64,000 bases of DNA from Planctomycetaceae bacterium (GCA_024742875.1 JANSXP010000022.1:1-64000); one strand, 5' to 3'; shown: positions 18,418 through 26,937, counted from the stretch's first letter. The notes: generated by a model not told the origin, from the letters alone. A program made the numbers and translations.

Positions 18418-18978
18418 TCAGGCCGCCTGCGGCAGCAGGTGACGCATCTGTTGCAGCACTTTTGCCACCGATGGCTCCGCGTTGATTCGTTCATCCGACT
18501 GACCGCCAATCACGGACTTCTGCCAGGTGAACATCGGCCGCGTGACGTTCAGCCAGGCATCGCAGAAGTCGGCCATCCACTGCAGAGCTGCCACTGCGTC
18601 CTGCGGTTCACCGGCGGCAAACTGGCGACACAACTGGCCCGCCTTCCGGACAAACGCGATATCAAACGGCACGTCCAGCCAGAGTTGCAGGTCAATCAGG
18701 GGCCGCAACTGGCCGTGCTGTCGGCCAAAGTGCGTTTCCAGCAGCACCAGTTCGCTGTTGGCGGTGGCCCGCTCCACGGCCTCCACCAGCAGCGTGAAGT
18801 CAAACTGCTGCACGTCACCTCCCTGCTGCCACCAGGTGGCCACGTCCTGTGCCGAACGCGAGAACGCCGGATTGAATTCGTCCTCGCACAGCACCGCGCA
18901 GGAAAACTGCTGGCTCAGCGCCTGTGCGATGGTCGACTTGCCGCTGCCCATAGTGCCGGTAATGGCAATCACGCTCAT
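18418..18978 (-). CDS. P-loop small-molecule kinase
   Basis: 186 residues. The Walker A motif GTMGSGKST is at residues 8-16, followed by CEDEFNPAFS, where the acidic pair is placed as in uridine/nicotinamide-riboside-type and other NMP-like kinases, and by VLLETHFG, a Walker B-like strand. Its first codon overlaps the stop of the methyltransferase at 18975 in a 4-nt ATGA, implying translational coupling. A kinase in a tailoring cluster could phosphorylate a pathway intermediate, a precursor alcohol such as a prenyl alcohol, or a sugar; none of these is shown by the sequence. The family placement (uridine-kinase-like AAA/P-loop) is moderate. Confidence 0.8.
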   Translation of the reverse strand: MSVIAITGTMGSGKSTIAQALSQQFSCAVLCEDEFNPAFSRSAQDVATWWQQGGDVQQFDFTLLVEAVERATANSELVLLETHFGRQHGQLRPLIDLQLWLDVPFDIAFVRKAGQLCRQFAAGEPQDAVAALQWMADFCDAWLNVTRPMFTWQKSVIGGQSDERINAEPSVAKVLQQMRHLLPQAA

Positions 18979-19808
18979 GCCGCCCCCTTCACTGCGGTAA
19001 CATATTCATAGCGCAGATAGTCTCGCTGCTGCAGCCACTGGAGCATTCGTACAGAGCGTGTGGCCGCATCTGCGTCACTGACGTTCGATGTTTCCAACTG
19101 GCTGGGCGCGACAAACTGGTAGCTGGGCAGGGTTGCCTGTGTGGCGTCGGTGAGCTCAATCTGCGTCCAGTTGTCATCGCGCAGCAGATCAGCCGCCGTC
19201 CCATCCTCGCACCACGGATCAGGCCACGGACCATAGCCATCCTGCAGGACCGCGGCGATGGCGAACCCCGGCAGGCTGGGCTCAGCGGTCAACACAAAAT
19301 CAGACACCACGAGTCGCCCCCCGGTCACCAGACATCGCCGCGCTTCTGCGAGAAAGCGTTTGCGGGACGAAAAGTGAAACATGGCCTCCACGCAAAACAG
19401 CACGTCAAACGAAGCGTCGTCAAACGGCAGGTCACAGGCATCAGCCTCCTGCCAGCGAAACGTATTGCCGTGCTGACTTCGCAGCTCCTGACAGATTTCC
19501 AGCTGCTGCCAGTCGATATTCACGCCCGTCAGGACGCCGCCTCTCAACTGCTGATCGACCTGCTCCAGCAGACCACCAAAACCGCAGCCCACATCCAGAA
19601 TCCGCCGCTTGTCGACCAGTTCAGCCCGTGCGATCATCTGATCGGTCAGCCGCCGCTGAGCCGCGGCAAACTGGTCGGCTGAAACGCCGGTCCCGTTTTC
19701 CGGCGGCTGATCCCAGTGTCCCAAATGCGCAGCACGCGAACACTGCCCCGCACGGAATGCCTCGATCAGTCGCTCAAAGTAAGCCGGTCCGCTGTGCGTG
19801 ATACTCAT
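18975..19808 (-). CDS. Class I SAM-dependent methyltransferase
   Basis: 277 residues from ATG at 19808, chosen because it lies 2 bp after the stop of the upstream oxygenase; the frame extends upstream without a stop. Motif I is RILDVGCGFGG, followed by LTGVNID, ACDLPFDDASFDVLFCVEAM and GGRLVVSDF, a Methyltransf_11/sterol-or-tocopherol-methyltransferase-like layout. The product acts on a small molecule in the cytosol, substrate unknown. It is coupled to the kinase by a 4-nt overlap and is the second methyltransferase of the cluster. Its central GYGPWPDPW loop and Trp/Asp-rich segment are not features I can assign. Confidence 0.88.
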   Translation of the reverse strand: MSITHSGPAYFERLIEAFRAGQCSRAAHLGHWDQPPENGTGVSADQFAAAQRRLTDQMIARAELVDKRRILDVGCGFGGLLEQVDQQLRGGVLTGVNIDWQQLEICQELRSQHGNTFRWQEADACDLPFDDASFDVLFCVEAMFHFSSRKRFLAEARRCLVTGGRLVVSDFVLTAEPSLPGFAIAAVLQDGYGPWPDPWCEDGTAADLLRDDNWTQIELTDATQATLPSYQFVAPSQLETSNVSDADAATRSVRMLQWLQQRDYLRYEYVTAVKGAA

Positions 19809-19810
19809 GG

Positions 19811-20671
19811 CTATCCCCAGCAGTAAACGGCGTCGCGATCGACGGCTTTGGCCATGAAGCTGCACGCCACCCACCGCGTCGTGGGACCTTCCACAGGCGT
19901 GACGCGATGCAGATAGCGACCGGAATCCACAATCACCAGATCACCGGCGGCCAGCGTCACCCTGGCCGAAGACAGAGATTCCAATTCCACTTTCCCGGCC
20001 CATGCGCCCGTGTCTTCGTGCGAAGCCGCGTGCTCGACGCAGTGGTCGTACACCTGCAGGTCACCGCCGGACTCAGGTGGGCCGATCATGAGCACGGCCG
20101 AATACATGCGATCTTCCACCAGTGTTTGCAGATGCTCGTACGAGTTCCGCACGGATTGCTCGTTGTCGCAGTGCGGAGGAATGTAGCCGCCTTCGGCATG
20201 GCCTCGCAGCGTGGTCATCATGTAATCCCACTCAGGCTCCGGGCCGGGCGCCGGCAGATACGGACGACCTTCATCCAGGTCACTGAGCACAGCCAGTAAG
20301 CGGCGACGCAGCGACTGCTCTCCCGGCAACAGCTGCTCCAGATGATCGTGGAACTCGGCCGCCTGGTGAAAATACGTCAGCGGATCTGTGCCCACCAGAT
20401 TCAGGTTGCGACCATAAAACCAGGAGCGAAACTTCTCCGGGAAGGTGGTCTTCAAAAACGGCGGGTCGTGGGCTTCCAGGCGCGCGGTAGCCGTCGCCAT
20501 CGTTGCCGCATCGTACAGGCCACGTACCACGACAGCCGTCAGACGCCGCTCCCGCAATCGCGTGACGGCATCCGGGAACTGGGCCCGCCGCTCATCGCCG
20601 AATTCCGCCACACGGAAAAACGGAGTGGGCGCACCCAGCAACCGCTCGGTTGGTGATTCTGCAAGACTCAT
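19811..20671 (-). CDS. 2-oxoglutarate/Fe(II)-dependent oxygenase
   Basis: 286 residues from ATG at 20671, where ATGA overlaps the stop of the B12 radical SAM gene. The 2-His-1-carboxylate triad is visible: H167 and D169 in PPHCDNE and H255 in RYLHRVTPVEGPTTRW, with R266 a candidate 2-oxoglutarate-binding residue. Surrounding strands (GDLVIVDSG and WVACSFM) fit the double-stranded beta-helix. It probably hydroxylates or otherwise oxidises the cluster product, perhaps at an unactivated carbon. The upstream in-frame extension to 20782 lies inside the neighbouring gene and is unlikely to be used. Confidence 0.85.
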   Translation of the reverse strand: MSLAESPTERLLGAPTPFFRVAEFGDERRAQFPDAVTRLRERRLTAVVVRGLYDAATMATATARLEAHDPPFLKTTFPEKFRSWFYGRNLNLVGTDPLTYFHQAAEFHDHLEQLLPGEQSLRRRLLAVLSDLDEGRPYLPAPGPEPEWDYMMTTLRGHAEGGYIPPHCDNEQSVRNSYEHLQTLVEDRMYSAVLMIGPPESGGDLQVYDHCVEHAASHEDTGAWAGKVELESLSSARVTLAAGDLVIVDSGRYLHRVTPVEGPTTRWVACSFMAKAVDRDAVYCWG

Positions 20672-22020
20672 GCGGCCGACCTCCGTGGCAGAATGGCAGG
20701 ATCCTGCGGCGCTGAGAACACCCAGAAGTATTCTCCGATCGATCCGCGGTGCACCTGCGTCTGCTGGCTGAGAAATTCGCATTCGCGGGCGATGTCATCC
20801 GCCGACCAGCCCAGACACGATTCAATTTTCAACGTGACCGGATCATATTTCAGCTGATGCTCGGCGGGAGATCGCACCATCAGTGCGGACGGCAGCACAC
20901 AGCAGTGGTACACCCGCAGCGCGCAGGGAAACGAGCGGGCCCGTTCAAAGCTGGCACGAAACTGCTCGGGAGAATCGCCGGGTAGTCCCATAATGATTTC
21001 GATGGCCACCCGCGCGACCTCAGTCAGCTGCTGCACGTTGTGGATGAACCGCTGTTCCTCGTAGTTGCGTTCCACGTGAGCCAGCACATCGTTGTCGAAG
21101 GACTGCAGGCCAATGCCGACCAGCGGGCTGCCAACCCGACTGAGAAATTCGATATGTTCGTCCTGGATTTTGGCCGGATAGACTTCCGAGATCAGTTTGC
21201 GATCTTCGAAGAACTGAGTCTGTTGAGCGGCCAGGCTCAGCTGCTCAAACGCCCGACTGTTGAGATTCAGACCCGCATCCACCAGCAGGGCTCCGGTCAC
21301 GTCCAGCTGTGCCATGGCGTCAAACTCCGCAGCCAGATGATCGGCCGTGCGGACGCGTTTGGGGGACGCCATCGTGCCCCATTCGCAGAACGAGCACGTG
21401 TACGGACAGCCGCGATACGTCTGCAGCACACCAAGTCCCCCCGAAGGAACCAGCCCCATCACATAGGGCGAGGGCAGTTCATTCAGATCAGCCAGAGGGC
21501 GTTTCTTCGTTTCGTGCCACGCACTGCCATCCCAGATGGCCACACCACGAATGGTGCCCAGCACCTGGGCCGAACGATCTTCGTGCGTGAGAATGTCGAG
21601 AAACGTGCGTTCGCCCTCACCGACAATCAGCACGTCGGTCACATCTCTGAGCGAATGAAACGGTGTCTGATCGAACATCGCCGGATGGGCGGACGGGCCA
21701 CCAAACACCAGCAGACGCGAATCGTCCTCAAGCGCCATCCGCACGGCCACCTCGGCAAACAGCGGGAAGGACCACAGGTAAGCACTGAAACCCACGACAT
21801 CCGGATCAACGTCCAGCAGCGCGTCGTACAGTTCCTCAGCCGAGGCATCGTGCAGATCGAAGACAACAACCTCCAGTCCCTCCAGTTCCGACGCTCTCAG
21901 CGTCGCCTCGACCATCCGCAGTCCGTGGTTGGAGATAAACTCGGGCATTGCGGGGTCCGGCTCGGGGTACATGGCCACGAGCGCAATGCGTCTGCCCCGC
22001 CGTTTGCTCACCGGCGTCAT
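20668..22020 (-). CDS. B12-binding-type radical SAM enzyme, copy 2
   Basis: 450 residues from ATG at 22020 (MTPVSKRRG). The N-terminal 180 residues form a cobalamin-binding-like Rossmann domain (ALVAMYPEPD, VVGFSAYLW, LVFGGPSAHP and VGEGE). The radical SAM core follows, with RGCPYTCSFCEWG carrying the CxxxCxxC cluster motif, then DAGLNLNSRAF, YPAKIQDEHIEFLS, GLQSFDNDV and IIMGLPGDS. It is a clear paralogue of the next upstream gene. Class B radical SAM enzymes usually methylate unactivated carbons or catalyse ring and rearrangement chemistry; which applies here is unknown. The C-terminal region (SCLGWSADD) is shared with the paralogue. Coupled by ATGA to the oxygenase. Confidence 0.88.
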   Translation of the reverse strand: MTPVSKRRGRRIALVAMYPEPDPAMPEFISNHGLRMVEATLRASELEGLEVVVFDLHDASAEELYDALLDVDPDVVGFSAYLWSFPLFAEVAVRMALEDDSRLLVFGGPSAHPAMFDQTPFHSLRDVTDVLIVGEGERTFLDILTHEDRSAQVLGTIRGVAIWDGSAWHETKKRPLADLNELPSPYVMGLVPSGGLGVLQTYRGCPYTCSFCEWGTMASPKRVRTADHLAAEFDAMAQLDVTGALLVDAGLNLNSRAFEQLSLAAQQTQFFEDRKLISEVYPAKIQDEHIEFLSRVGSPLVGIGLQSFDNDVLAHVERNYEEQRFIHNVQQLTEVARVAIEIIMGLPGDSPEQFRASFERARSFPCALRVYHCCVLPSALMVRSPAEHQLKYDPVTLKIESCLGWSADDIARECEFLSQQTQVHRGSIGEYFWVFSAPQDPAILPRRSAA

Positions 22021-22042
22021 CAGCGTCTGACTGTCACAGCGG

Positions 22043-23455
22043 TCAGGCACTTTTGCGGACTCCCGGCGTGAAGTGTCGCTGCGAGAGCGTGGGCGTCCGG
22101 GTACGCTGTGCGGCCGGTGGAAAGGACCACCAGAAGTCTCCCGCAGTGCCGCCACAGGCCTGCGTCTCGCGTGTCAGCACGGCCCGCATGTCCAGCAGAT
22201 CGTCTTCGCTCCAGCCCACACACGACTGCATCGAAAGCGTGTGCGGATCGTACTTCATTTCCCACTCCGGCAGCCCGCGGGTCATGAGGGCATCGGGGAG
22301 AACCAGCGTGTGATACACGCGGACGGTCACCGGCAGTGTGAGCGCGTAACTGAGCGTCTCAATGAATCCGTCCCATGTGTCCGTCGGCAGACCAAAGATG
22401 ATTTGCACTTCGATATTGGCGGCCACCGTGGACAGTTTTTCAATCGCCGGTCCAAAGTTCTCCCGACCATAGGGACGCTGCAGTCGCTTCAGCAGTTCCG
22501 GATTAAAGGACTGCAGTCCCACACCCAGATAGGACGGACCGCATTGCGACAAAAACTCAATATGCTCGTCTTTGATTTTGGAAGGATAGATCTCACACCA
22601 CAGCTGGCTGTCCTTCAGAAAGCCCACATTCTTTTCGGCATTGGCCAGATTGCGAAACGCGGCGGCGTTGAGGTTGAGCCCCGCGTCGACATTAAACACG
22701 GCCGGACATTCGTGCGCCTGAAGGGCCTCCAGCTCGCGGGTCAGATACTCTTCAGAAAAGCACCCTTTGCTGATGTCTTTGGCGCCCCACTCACAGAAAG
22801 TGCACGACATTGGACATCCGCGAAACGACTCCAGATAGCCCACCGCCTGATAACTCATCAGGCCCATTTGATAGGGGGAGGCAATGTCGTCCAGATTCAT
22901 CGGTGGCGGCCGAAAGCCTGTATTCTTCCAGCCCAGCGGTGTGGGCAGGTCCAGCCCCGGCACTTCAGACAGCGCATCAAACGAGCTCTGCGTGGCCGGC
23001 TTGCTGCCCATGGCCAGAATGATGTCACAGAACGTCTCTTCCCCTTCCCGCGTGACCACCGCATCCACGTAATCAATGGCGTTGCGGTAGGGGGCCAGAT
23101 CCATCACGGGCGGCCGGGCTGACGGTCCGCCAAAGACAATGGTGCACTCCGGCGACCGCTGCCTGATGCGACGCGCCACTTCAATCAGGCACTGCATCGA
23201 CCACACAAACAGCGAAAAACCGACAACCTGCGGATCGAAAGCCAGCAGGTCCTCCACGTAACCTTCGACGTCGGCTTCTTCCAGGTCAAACAGCCGCACT
23301 TCCGTGCCCTGCAGCTGGGGATGGGCCACCACAGCCGCCAGCACGCGATGCACGCCGTAAGATGGCAGTTCGGCGCCGTCGTGCTCATGACTGTCCACGG
23401 CAGGTGTCAGGCACGCGAGCGCGACTCGGGTAATTTTTCGAGGGGAAGTTGTCAT
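22043..23455 (-). CDS. B12-binding-type radical SAM enzyme, copy 1
   Basis: 470 residues. The N-terminal Rossmann domain (VALACLTPAVD, VVGFSLFVWSM, VFGGPSARP and TREGEETF) resembles cobalamin-binding domains of class B radical SAM proteins. The core has RGCPMSCTFCEWG (CxxxCxxC), DAGLNLNAAAF, YPSKIKDEHIEFLS, GLQSFNPELL and IIFGLPTDTWD. Together with copy 2 it shares an unusual CEWG extension of the cluster motif, a SPYxMGL motif before the core and a C-terminal SCVGWSEDD. It lies 9 bp after the halogenase and 22 bp before copy 2. Acting on the same scaffold at two sites, or as a heterodimer, is an inference. Confidence 0.88.
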   Translation of the reverse strand: MTTSPRKITRVALACLTPAVDSHEHDGAELPSYGVHRVLAAVVAHPQLQGTEVRLFDLEEADVEGYVEDLLAFDPQVVGFSLFVWSMQCLIEVARRIRQRSPECTIVFGGPSARPPVMDLAPYRNAIDYVDAVVTREGEETFCDIILAMGSKPATQSSFDALSEVPGLDLPTPLGWKNTGFRPPPMNLDDIASPYQMGLMSYQAVGYLESFRGCPMSCTFCEWGAKDISKGCFSEEYLTRELEALQAHECPAVFNVDAGLNLNAAAFRNLANAEKNVGFLKDSQLWCEIYPSKIKDEHIEFLSQCGPSYLGVGLQSFNPELLKRLQRPYGRENFGPAIEKLSTVAANIEVQIIFGLPTDTWDGFIETLSYALTLPVTVRVYHTLVLPDALMTRGLPEWEMKYDPHTLSMQSCVGWSEDDLLDMRAVLTRETQACGGTAGDFWWSFPPAAQRTRTPTLSQRHFTPGVRKSA

Positions 23456-23464
23456 CGCTGTTCC

Positions 23465-24991
23465 TTACGACGCCTTCGCAAACGCGGTGGGATGCACGTG
23501 TCGCAGCGACTCTTCGTGCATGGGCAGATCACGCAGCGCCGCTCGGTTTTGCTCGATGATGGCTGTAAGAATCTGCTCCAGTTGTTTGCCTTCCGCGCCC
23601 AGAGCAGCCGCGGGCGGCCTGGAAGGCAGTCGGCCACTGCCAGCGAGCAGATGAAAATAGCTGGTCTCACCAAAGGCATCCGGTGACAGCAGGGGCAGTT
23701 CGCCAACTTCCTCGTACAACTTCAGGCGATGTCGCAGCGGGTCAGACAGTGACGCCTCCCGCGCGGCCGTCCAGAAGCCGGTGGGATCGTTTTCTGCCGT
23801 GCGATCGTTCAGATGGTAATGCAGCTGAACGAAGTCGCGAACTTCATCAAAGACAACTGTCATCGCCTGGTTATACGCCGTCTGCAGCACACGCTCGCTC
23901 GGTTCAGCGGGAAACAGCTGCAGGAATTTTTCGATGCCAACCTGCGTCAGATGCAGACCGCTCGATTCCAGCGGCTCGGCAAACCCGGCTGCCAGCCCCA
24001 GCGACAAAACATTGCCCACCCAGAAATTTGCTCGCCGGCCTGTTTGCAGCGACATCACGCGGGGCTCCAGCGTGGCGATCATGTCCTGCGGAAGACCGGC
24101 AAACTGCAACAGTTCATTTGTCGCGTCTTCTGCGGACTGAAACTGAGTGGAGAACACATAACCCAGTCCGCGACGTGTGATCAGGGGAATGTCCCAGCAC
24201 CAGCCGGCCGACAGGGCAGTGGCCCTGGTGTGAACGGGCACGATGGCCGCAGGCGGCAAACGCAGCACCACCGCCGCATCGCACAACAGTTCGTTGCCCC
24301 AGGACTGCCAAACACTGTCCGGATGATCCTGCAGTACGGGCTCGAAGCCCGAACAGTCGATGAAAAAGTCGGCCGACAGCAAAGAGCCATCAGACAGTCT
24401 CACGTGCTGCACACAGCCGTCATCAGCGCGAACTGCGTGTTGCACCCGCTGAGCGATGTGCTGGCAGCCGGCCTGCATCGCATGCTGCTGCAGCCAGCCG
24501 GCCAGTCCTTCGGCATTGAGGTGATACGCGTAGGATCCCGTCGCTGCGATGGGCGACAAACGGGAGCGACCATGCGGCGCTTTGCCGGCCAGCGCAGCCG
24601 ACCAGTGCAGCGAATGACCGTGGTAGGGACGCAGACGTTTTTCACTGCGGGACAGCTGTGCCAGCCAGAACGGGAACAGATCGCGGCCGTCAATTTGTGC
24701 TCCACAAACGCCGAACGGATGCCAGATGTCTTTGCCGGCTTTCCAGTCGCTGAACTGAATTCCCAGCTTCCAGGTCGCATCGCACGCCTGCATGAAGCCG
24801 GCTTCGTCACCGCCCAGCATCCGCACCAGTCTCAGGATGGAGGGAATCGTGGCTTCGCCCACGCCCACCCCGCCGCTTTCGTCATCGACGATGGTGATCT
24901 GACACTGCTGCGCTCCGGTAGCACGACTGAGCATCGCGGCCGCCATCCAGCCGGCCGTCCCACCGCCGATAATGGCAATGTGTCGTGTCAT
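23465..24991 (-). CDS. Flavin-dependent tryptophan-halogenase-type enzyme
   Basis: 508 residues from ATG at 24991, eight codons inside the longest frame and placed so that the FAD motif starts at residue 8 as usual. All hallmarks are present: GGGTAGW for FAD, GVGEATIP, catalytic Lys K75 in TWKLGIQF, the WCWDIP form of the WxWxIP motif that prevents monooxygenation, and PLESSGLHL with the conserved Glu. Such enzymes make HOCl or HOBr from reduced flavin and O2 and halogenate an indole, pyrrole or phenol. A partner flavin reductase is not encoded nearby and is probably supplied in trans. Regioselectivity and substrate (free Trp versus a peptide or late intermediate) cannot be read here. Confidence 0.92.
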   Translation of the reverse strand: MTRHIAIIGGGTAGWMAAAMLSRATGAQQCQITIVDDESGGVGVGEATIPSILRLVRMLGGDEAGFMQACDATWKLGIQFSDWKAGKDIWHPFGVCGAQIDGRDLFPFWLAQLSRSEKRLRPYHGHSLHWSAALAGKAPHGRSRLSPIAATGSYAYHLNAEGLAGWLQQHAMQAGCQHIAQRVQHAVRADDGCVQHVRLSDGSLLSADFFIDCSGFEPVLQDHPDSVWQSWGNELLCDAAVVLRLPPAAIVPVHTRATALSAGWCWDIPLITRRGLGYVFSTQFQSAEDATNELLQFAGLPQDMIATLEPRVMSLQTGRRANFWVGNVLSLGLAAGFAEPLESSGLHLTQVGIEKFLQLFPAEPSERVLQTAYNQAMTVVFDEVRDFVQLHYHLNDRTAENDPTGFWTAAREASLSDPLRHRLKLYEEVGELPLLSPDAFGETSYFHLLAGSGRLPSRPPAAALGAEGKQLEQILTAIIEQNRAALRDLPMHEESLRHVHPTAFAKAS

Positions 24992-25034
24992 TGCTTCTGT
25001 GGATGTTCGCGGCATTCTGCGGCGACCTTCTTTC

Positions 25035-25973
25035 TTAAGCCACGCGGGGCATGGGGATCAACTGATCTTCATGCCACCCATAGTGATTGACGTACGCCGT
25101 GTTCAGGCCCAGACACTGCAGCGAGCCGCAGACATCGCGGTACTCACACTGCTTGAAGCCGTTGCGATTGAATTCCTCCCAGAAACGGGGGTCGATCCGC
25201 AGCTCCGGCTGATCGTTGTGCAGGGCGTCCTGACAGTCGGCCATCAGACAGTGAGGGAAGTTTTTCACCTCGACATGCCGGCCCAGCGCCCGCGCGTCGC
25301 GAATGGCCTGTAGCAAAAAGGGACGCACGGCCAGATGAGAGACCAGCAGCTCCGGCTGCCCCTCTTCCTCCATCGGCCAGTAGTTCCAGAAGTCCATCTG
25401 CACCAGTCGCGAAAGCGGCTGCAGCAGCGACACCACGTCCGGCAGCATCTGATAGCTCAAGCGCGTGACGACCGTGTTGGTCATCAATCGCACGCTGTCA
25501 AACTGATCAAGGTTGTGCAGTCCGGCGAGCGTTTTTTCAAACGAGCCGGGCACTTCGGTGATCAGATCGTGCTGCTGTGCGGTGGCCGCCGTGACACTCA
25601 CAAAGTACTCATCGATCCCGGCGTCCACCAGTTCGCGACAGTAGCTTTCACTGGCCAGTCGCATCGCGTGCGTTTGAATGCGGACATGCTCAAAGCCGCT
25701 GTCCCGGGCGCGGCGGGCCATGTTCGGCAGGTCTTTGCGCAGTGTGACTTCCGCGCCGGTGAGGATCAGCCCCTTCCACTTGCCGTGCTCCGCATTCTCC
25801 GCCAGCAGCGCCTCAAATTCTGTGTCGTCCGCCGGCTTCAGCCAGTGCATGCTGTCCAGAATCATGCAATGCTGACACGCCAGGTTGCACCGAAAGTGCA
25901 CCGTCATCTCGACGTAATCAGAATGCAGAAACGGCCCTGAGATGGTGATCTCCCCCGGAAAACATGGGGTCAC
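25035..25973 (-). CDS. Radical SAM enzyme with SPASM/Twitch-like C-terminus
   Basis: 312 residues. CxxxCxxC is CNLACQHC (C29, C33, C36), followed by LILTGAEVTL (the GGE-like SAM-binding strand). The C-terminus carries more Cys in FPHCLMADC and QCEYRDVCGSLQCLGL followed by AYVNHYG, the spacing of an auxiliary Fe-S (SPASM/Twitch) domain. Enzymes of this type modify peptides (thioether, C-C or epimerisation) or small molecules. It is the first gene of the nine-gene run, so the cluster promoter should lie just upstream of 25973. A peptide substrate is possible, which would make the cluster RiPP-like, but no leader-binding RRE domain or precursor was found. Confidence 0.87.
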   Translation of the reverse strand: MTPCFPGEITISGPFLHSDYVEMTVHFRCNLACQHCMILDSMHWLKPADDTEFEALLAENAEHGKWKGLILTGAEVTLRKDLPNMARRARDSGFEHVRIQTHAMRLASESYCRELVDAGIDEYFVSVTAATAQQHDLITEVPGSFEKTLAGLHNLDQFDSVRLMTNTVVTRLSYQMLPDVVSLLQPLSRLVQMDFWNYWPMEEEGQPELLVSHLAVRPFLLQAIRDARALGRHVEVKNFPHCLMADCQDALHNDQPELRIDPRFWEEFNRNGFKQCEYRDVCGSLQCLGLNTAYVNHYGWHEDQLIPMPRVA

Positions 25974-26291
25974 GCCGCCGTATCCAGCCTCGGCACCGTC
26001 CCCCCGGGTTTCTATCGACCAGAAACTCTGCCGCTTTCAACGCTTATGGGGGTAATCCGGTCTGTGCCGGACGTCTGGCCGTCGAAGGCTCTGCAGACGA
26101 GCCGCACCCGCCCCTTCAGGCACTTTCTGCCGGTCCGCCGCCAATTCGCCGCCCCATCGACCTGGCCCGGACGCGAAGTCCGACTCCCTGCGTCCACTGG
26201 GATGCAGACTCGCCCCCCCGGAGGTATCCTCGGCACCACCCCGGTGTGCGGCGGCCGGGCTCTCCTTCCCGCCCCCTTGCGGCCCCACTCG
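25974..26291. other. Divergent intergenic region, presumed cluster promoter
   Basis: 318 bp between the first cluster gene (leftward) and a zinc-ribbon membrane protein (rightward). It is GC-rich with C-runs and shows no clear -35/-10 pair. Two overlapping minus-strand frames of 75 and 83 codons exist here but have coding-unlike, Arg/Gly-rich translations. This is the place where a short precursor peptide gene would be expected if the cluster is RiPP-like; I see none that convinces. Confidence 0.4.
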
Positions 26292-26918
26292 ATGCTCGTT
26301 GAATGCCAGAACCCGGAATGCTCGTTTCAGGTCGATGACTCACTGGCTCATTGCCCCCGCTGCGGCGTGGACGTGCCGCCCTGGCGCCCTGACGTGACGG
26401 TGCCCGAAGCTGCGGCCCCGCCCAATGCTGGATTCGGCCAGGCACCTCTGATCGTTGTGATTTCCGTGTCGATTCTGGGAGGCATGCCGTTTCTGTTTCT
26501 GGGCATGCTCTCGTGGTTGTGCTGGAGTCTTGCCGGCACGGTGAAAACACAGGCAAAGACAGCGCCGCACGTGAGAGCGGCCGTCGGCCTGTTTGGCGGC
26601 GTCACACTCGCAGCAGCTATGGGACTGTGGTTGATAGCCGAGCAGACAAACATGCTTGTCTGGATCGAAATGCTGCTTGTGCTGATCGCCCTGCTGTGGC
26701 TGCTGTTTCGTCCTGGCTTGATCATTGCCATTGCCACAACCGCCTGGTTCGCCTTCCAAATTGTTGGCTTCGTGCAGCAATCCCAGGGCGCCCCAGCCAG
26801 CCCCGAAGACCAGCGGAATGCCCTGGCCTTCATTTCCTTCCGTCTGCTCGGGATGTACATGCTGTGGTACGGCATGCCCAAACGAATTCGTGCGGACTGG
26901 CGCTGGCGCGTCATTTGA
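26292..26918 (+). CDS. Zinc-ribbon membrane protein
   Basis: 208 residues from ATG at 26292; the frame is open upstream to 26046 but that stretch has no protein-like character. The N-terminus MLVECQNPECSF...HCPRCG is a CxxxxC...CxxC zinc ribbon, followed by a Pro-rich linker and four to five hydrophobic helices (starting near LIVVISVSILGGMPFLFL). This zinc-ribbon-plus-TM layout is common among planctomycete membrane proteins of unknown role. It ends 19 bp before the cupredoxin-like gene, so the two are probably co-transcribed. Confidence 0.8.
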   Translation: MLVECQNPECSFQVDDSLAHCPRCGVDVPPWRPDVTVPEAAAPPNAGFGQAPLIVVISVSILGGMPFLFLGMLSWLCWSLAGTVKTQAKTAPHVRAAVGLFGGVTLAAAMGLWLIAEQTNMLVWIEMLLVLIALLWLLFRPGLIIAIATTAWFAFQIVGFVQQSQGAPASPEDQRNALAFISFRLLGMYMLWYGMPKRIRADWRWRVI

Positions 26919-26937
26919 GCCACACCGGAGAACGACG

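Noticed and set aside
23813-25090. 425-codon plus-strand open frame
   Set aside because: Antisense to the intact tryptophan halogenase, which has all catalytic motifs; the plus-strand translation is His/Arg/Gln-rich without motifs.
26012-26288. Two overlapping minus-strand frames just upstream of the cluster as candidate precursor peptides
   Set aside because: Arg/Gly-rich translations, no leader-core layout, and no Shine-Dalgarno; kept only as a place to check for a precursor.
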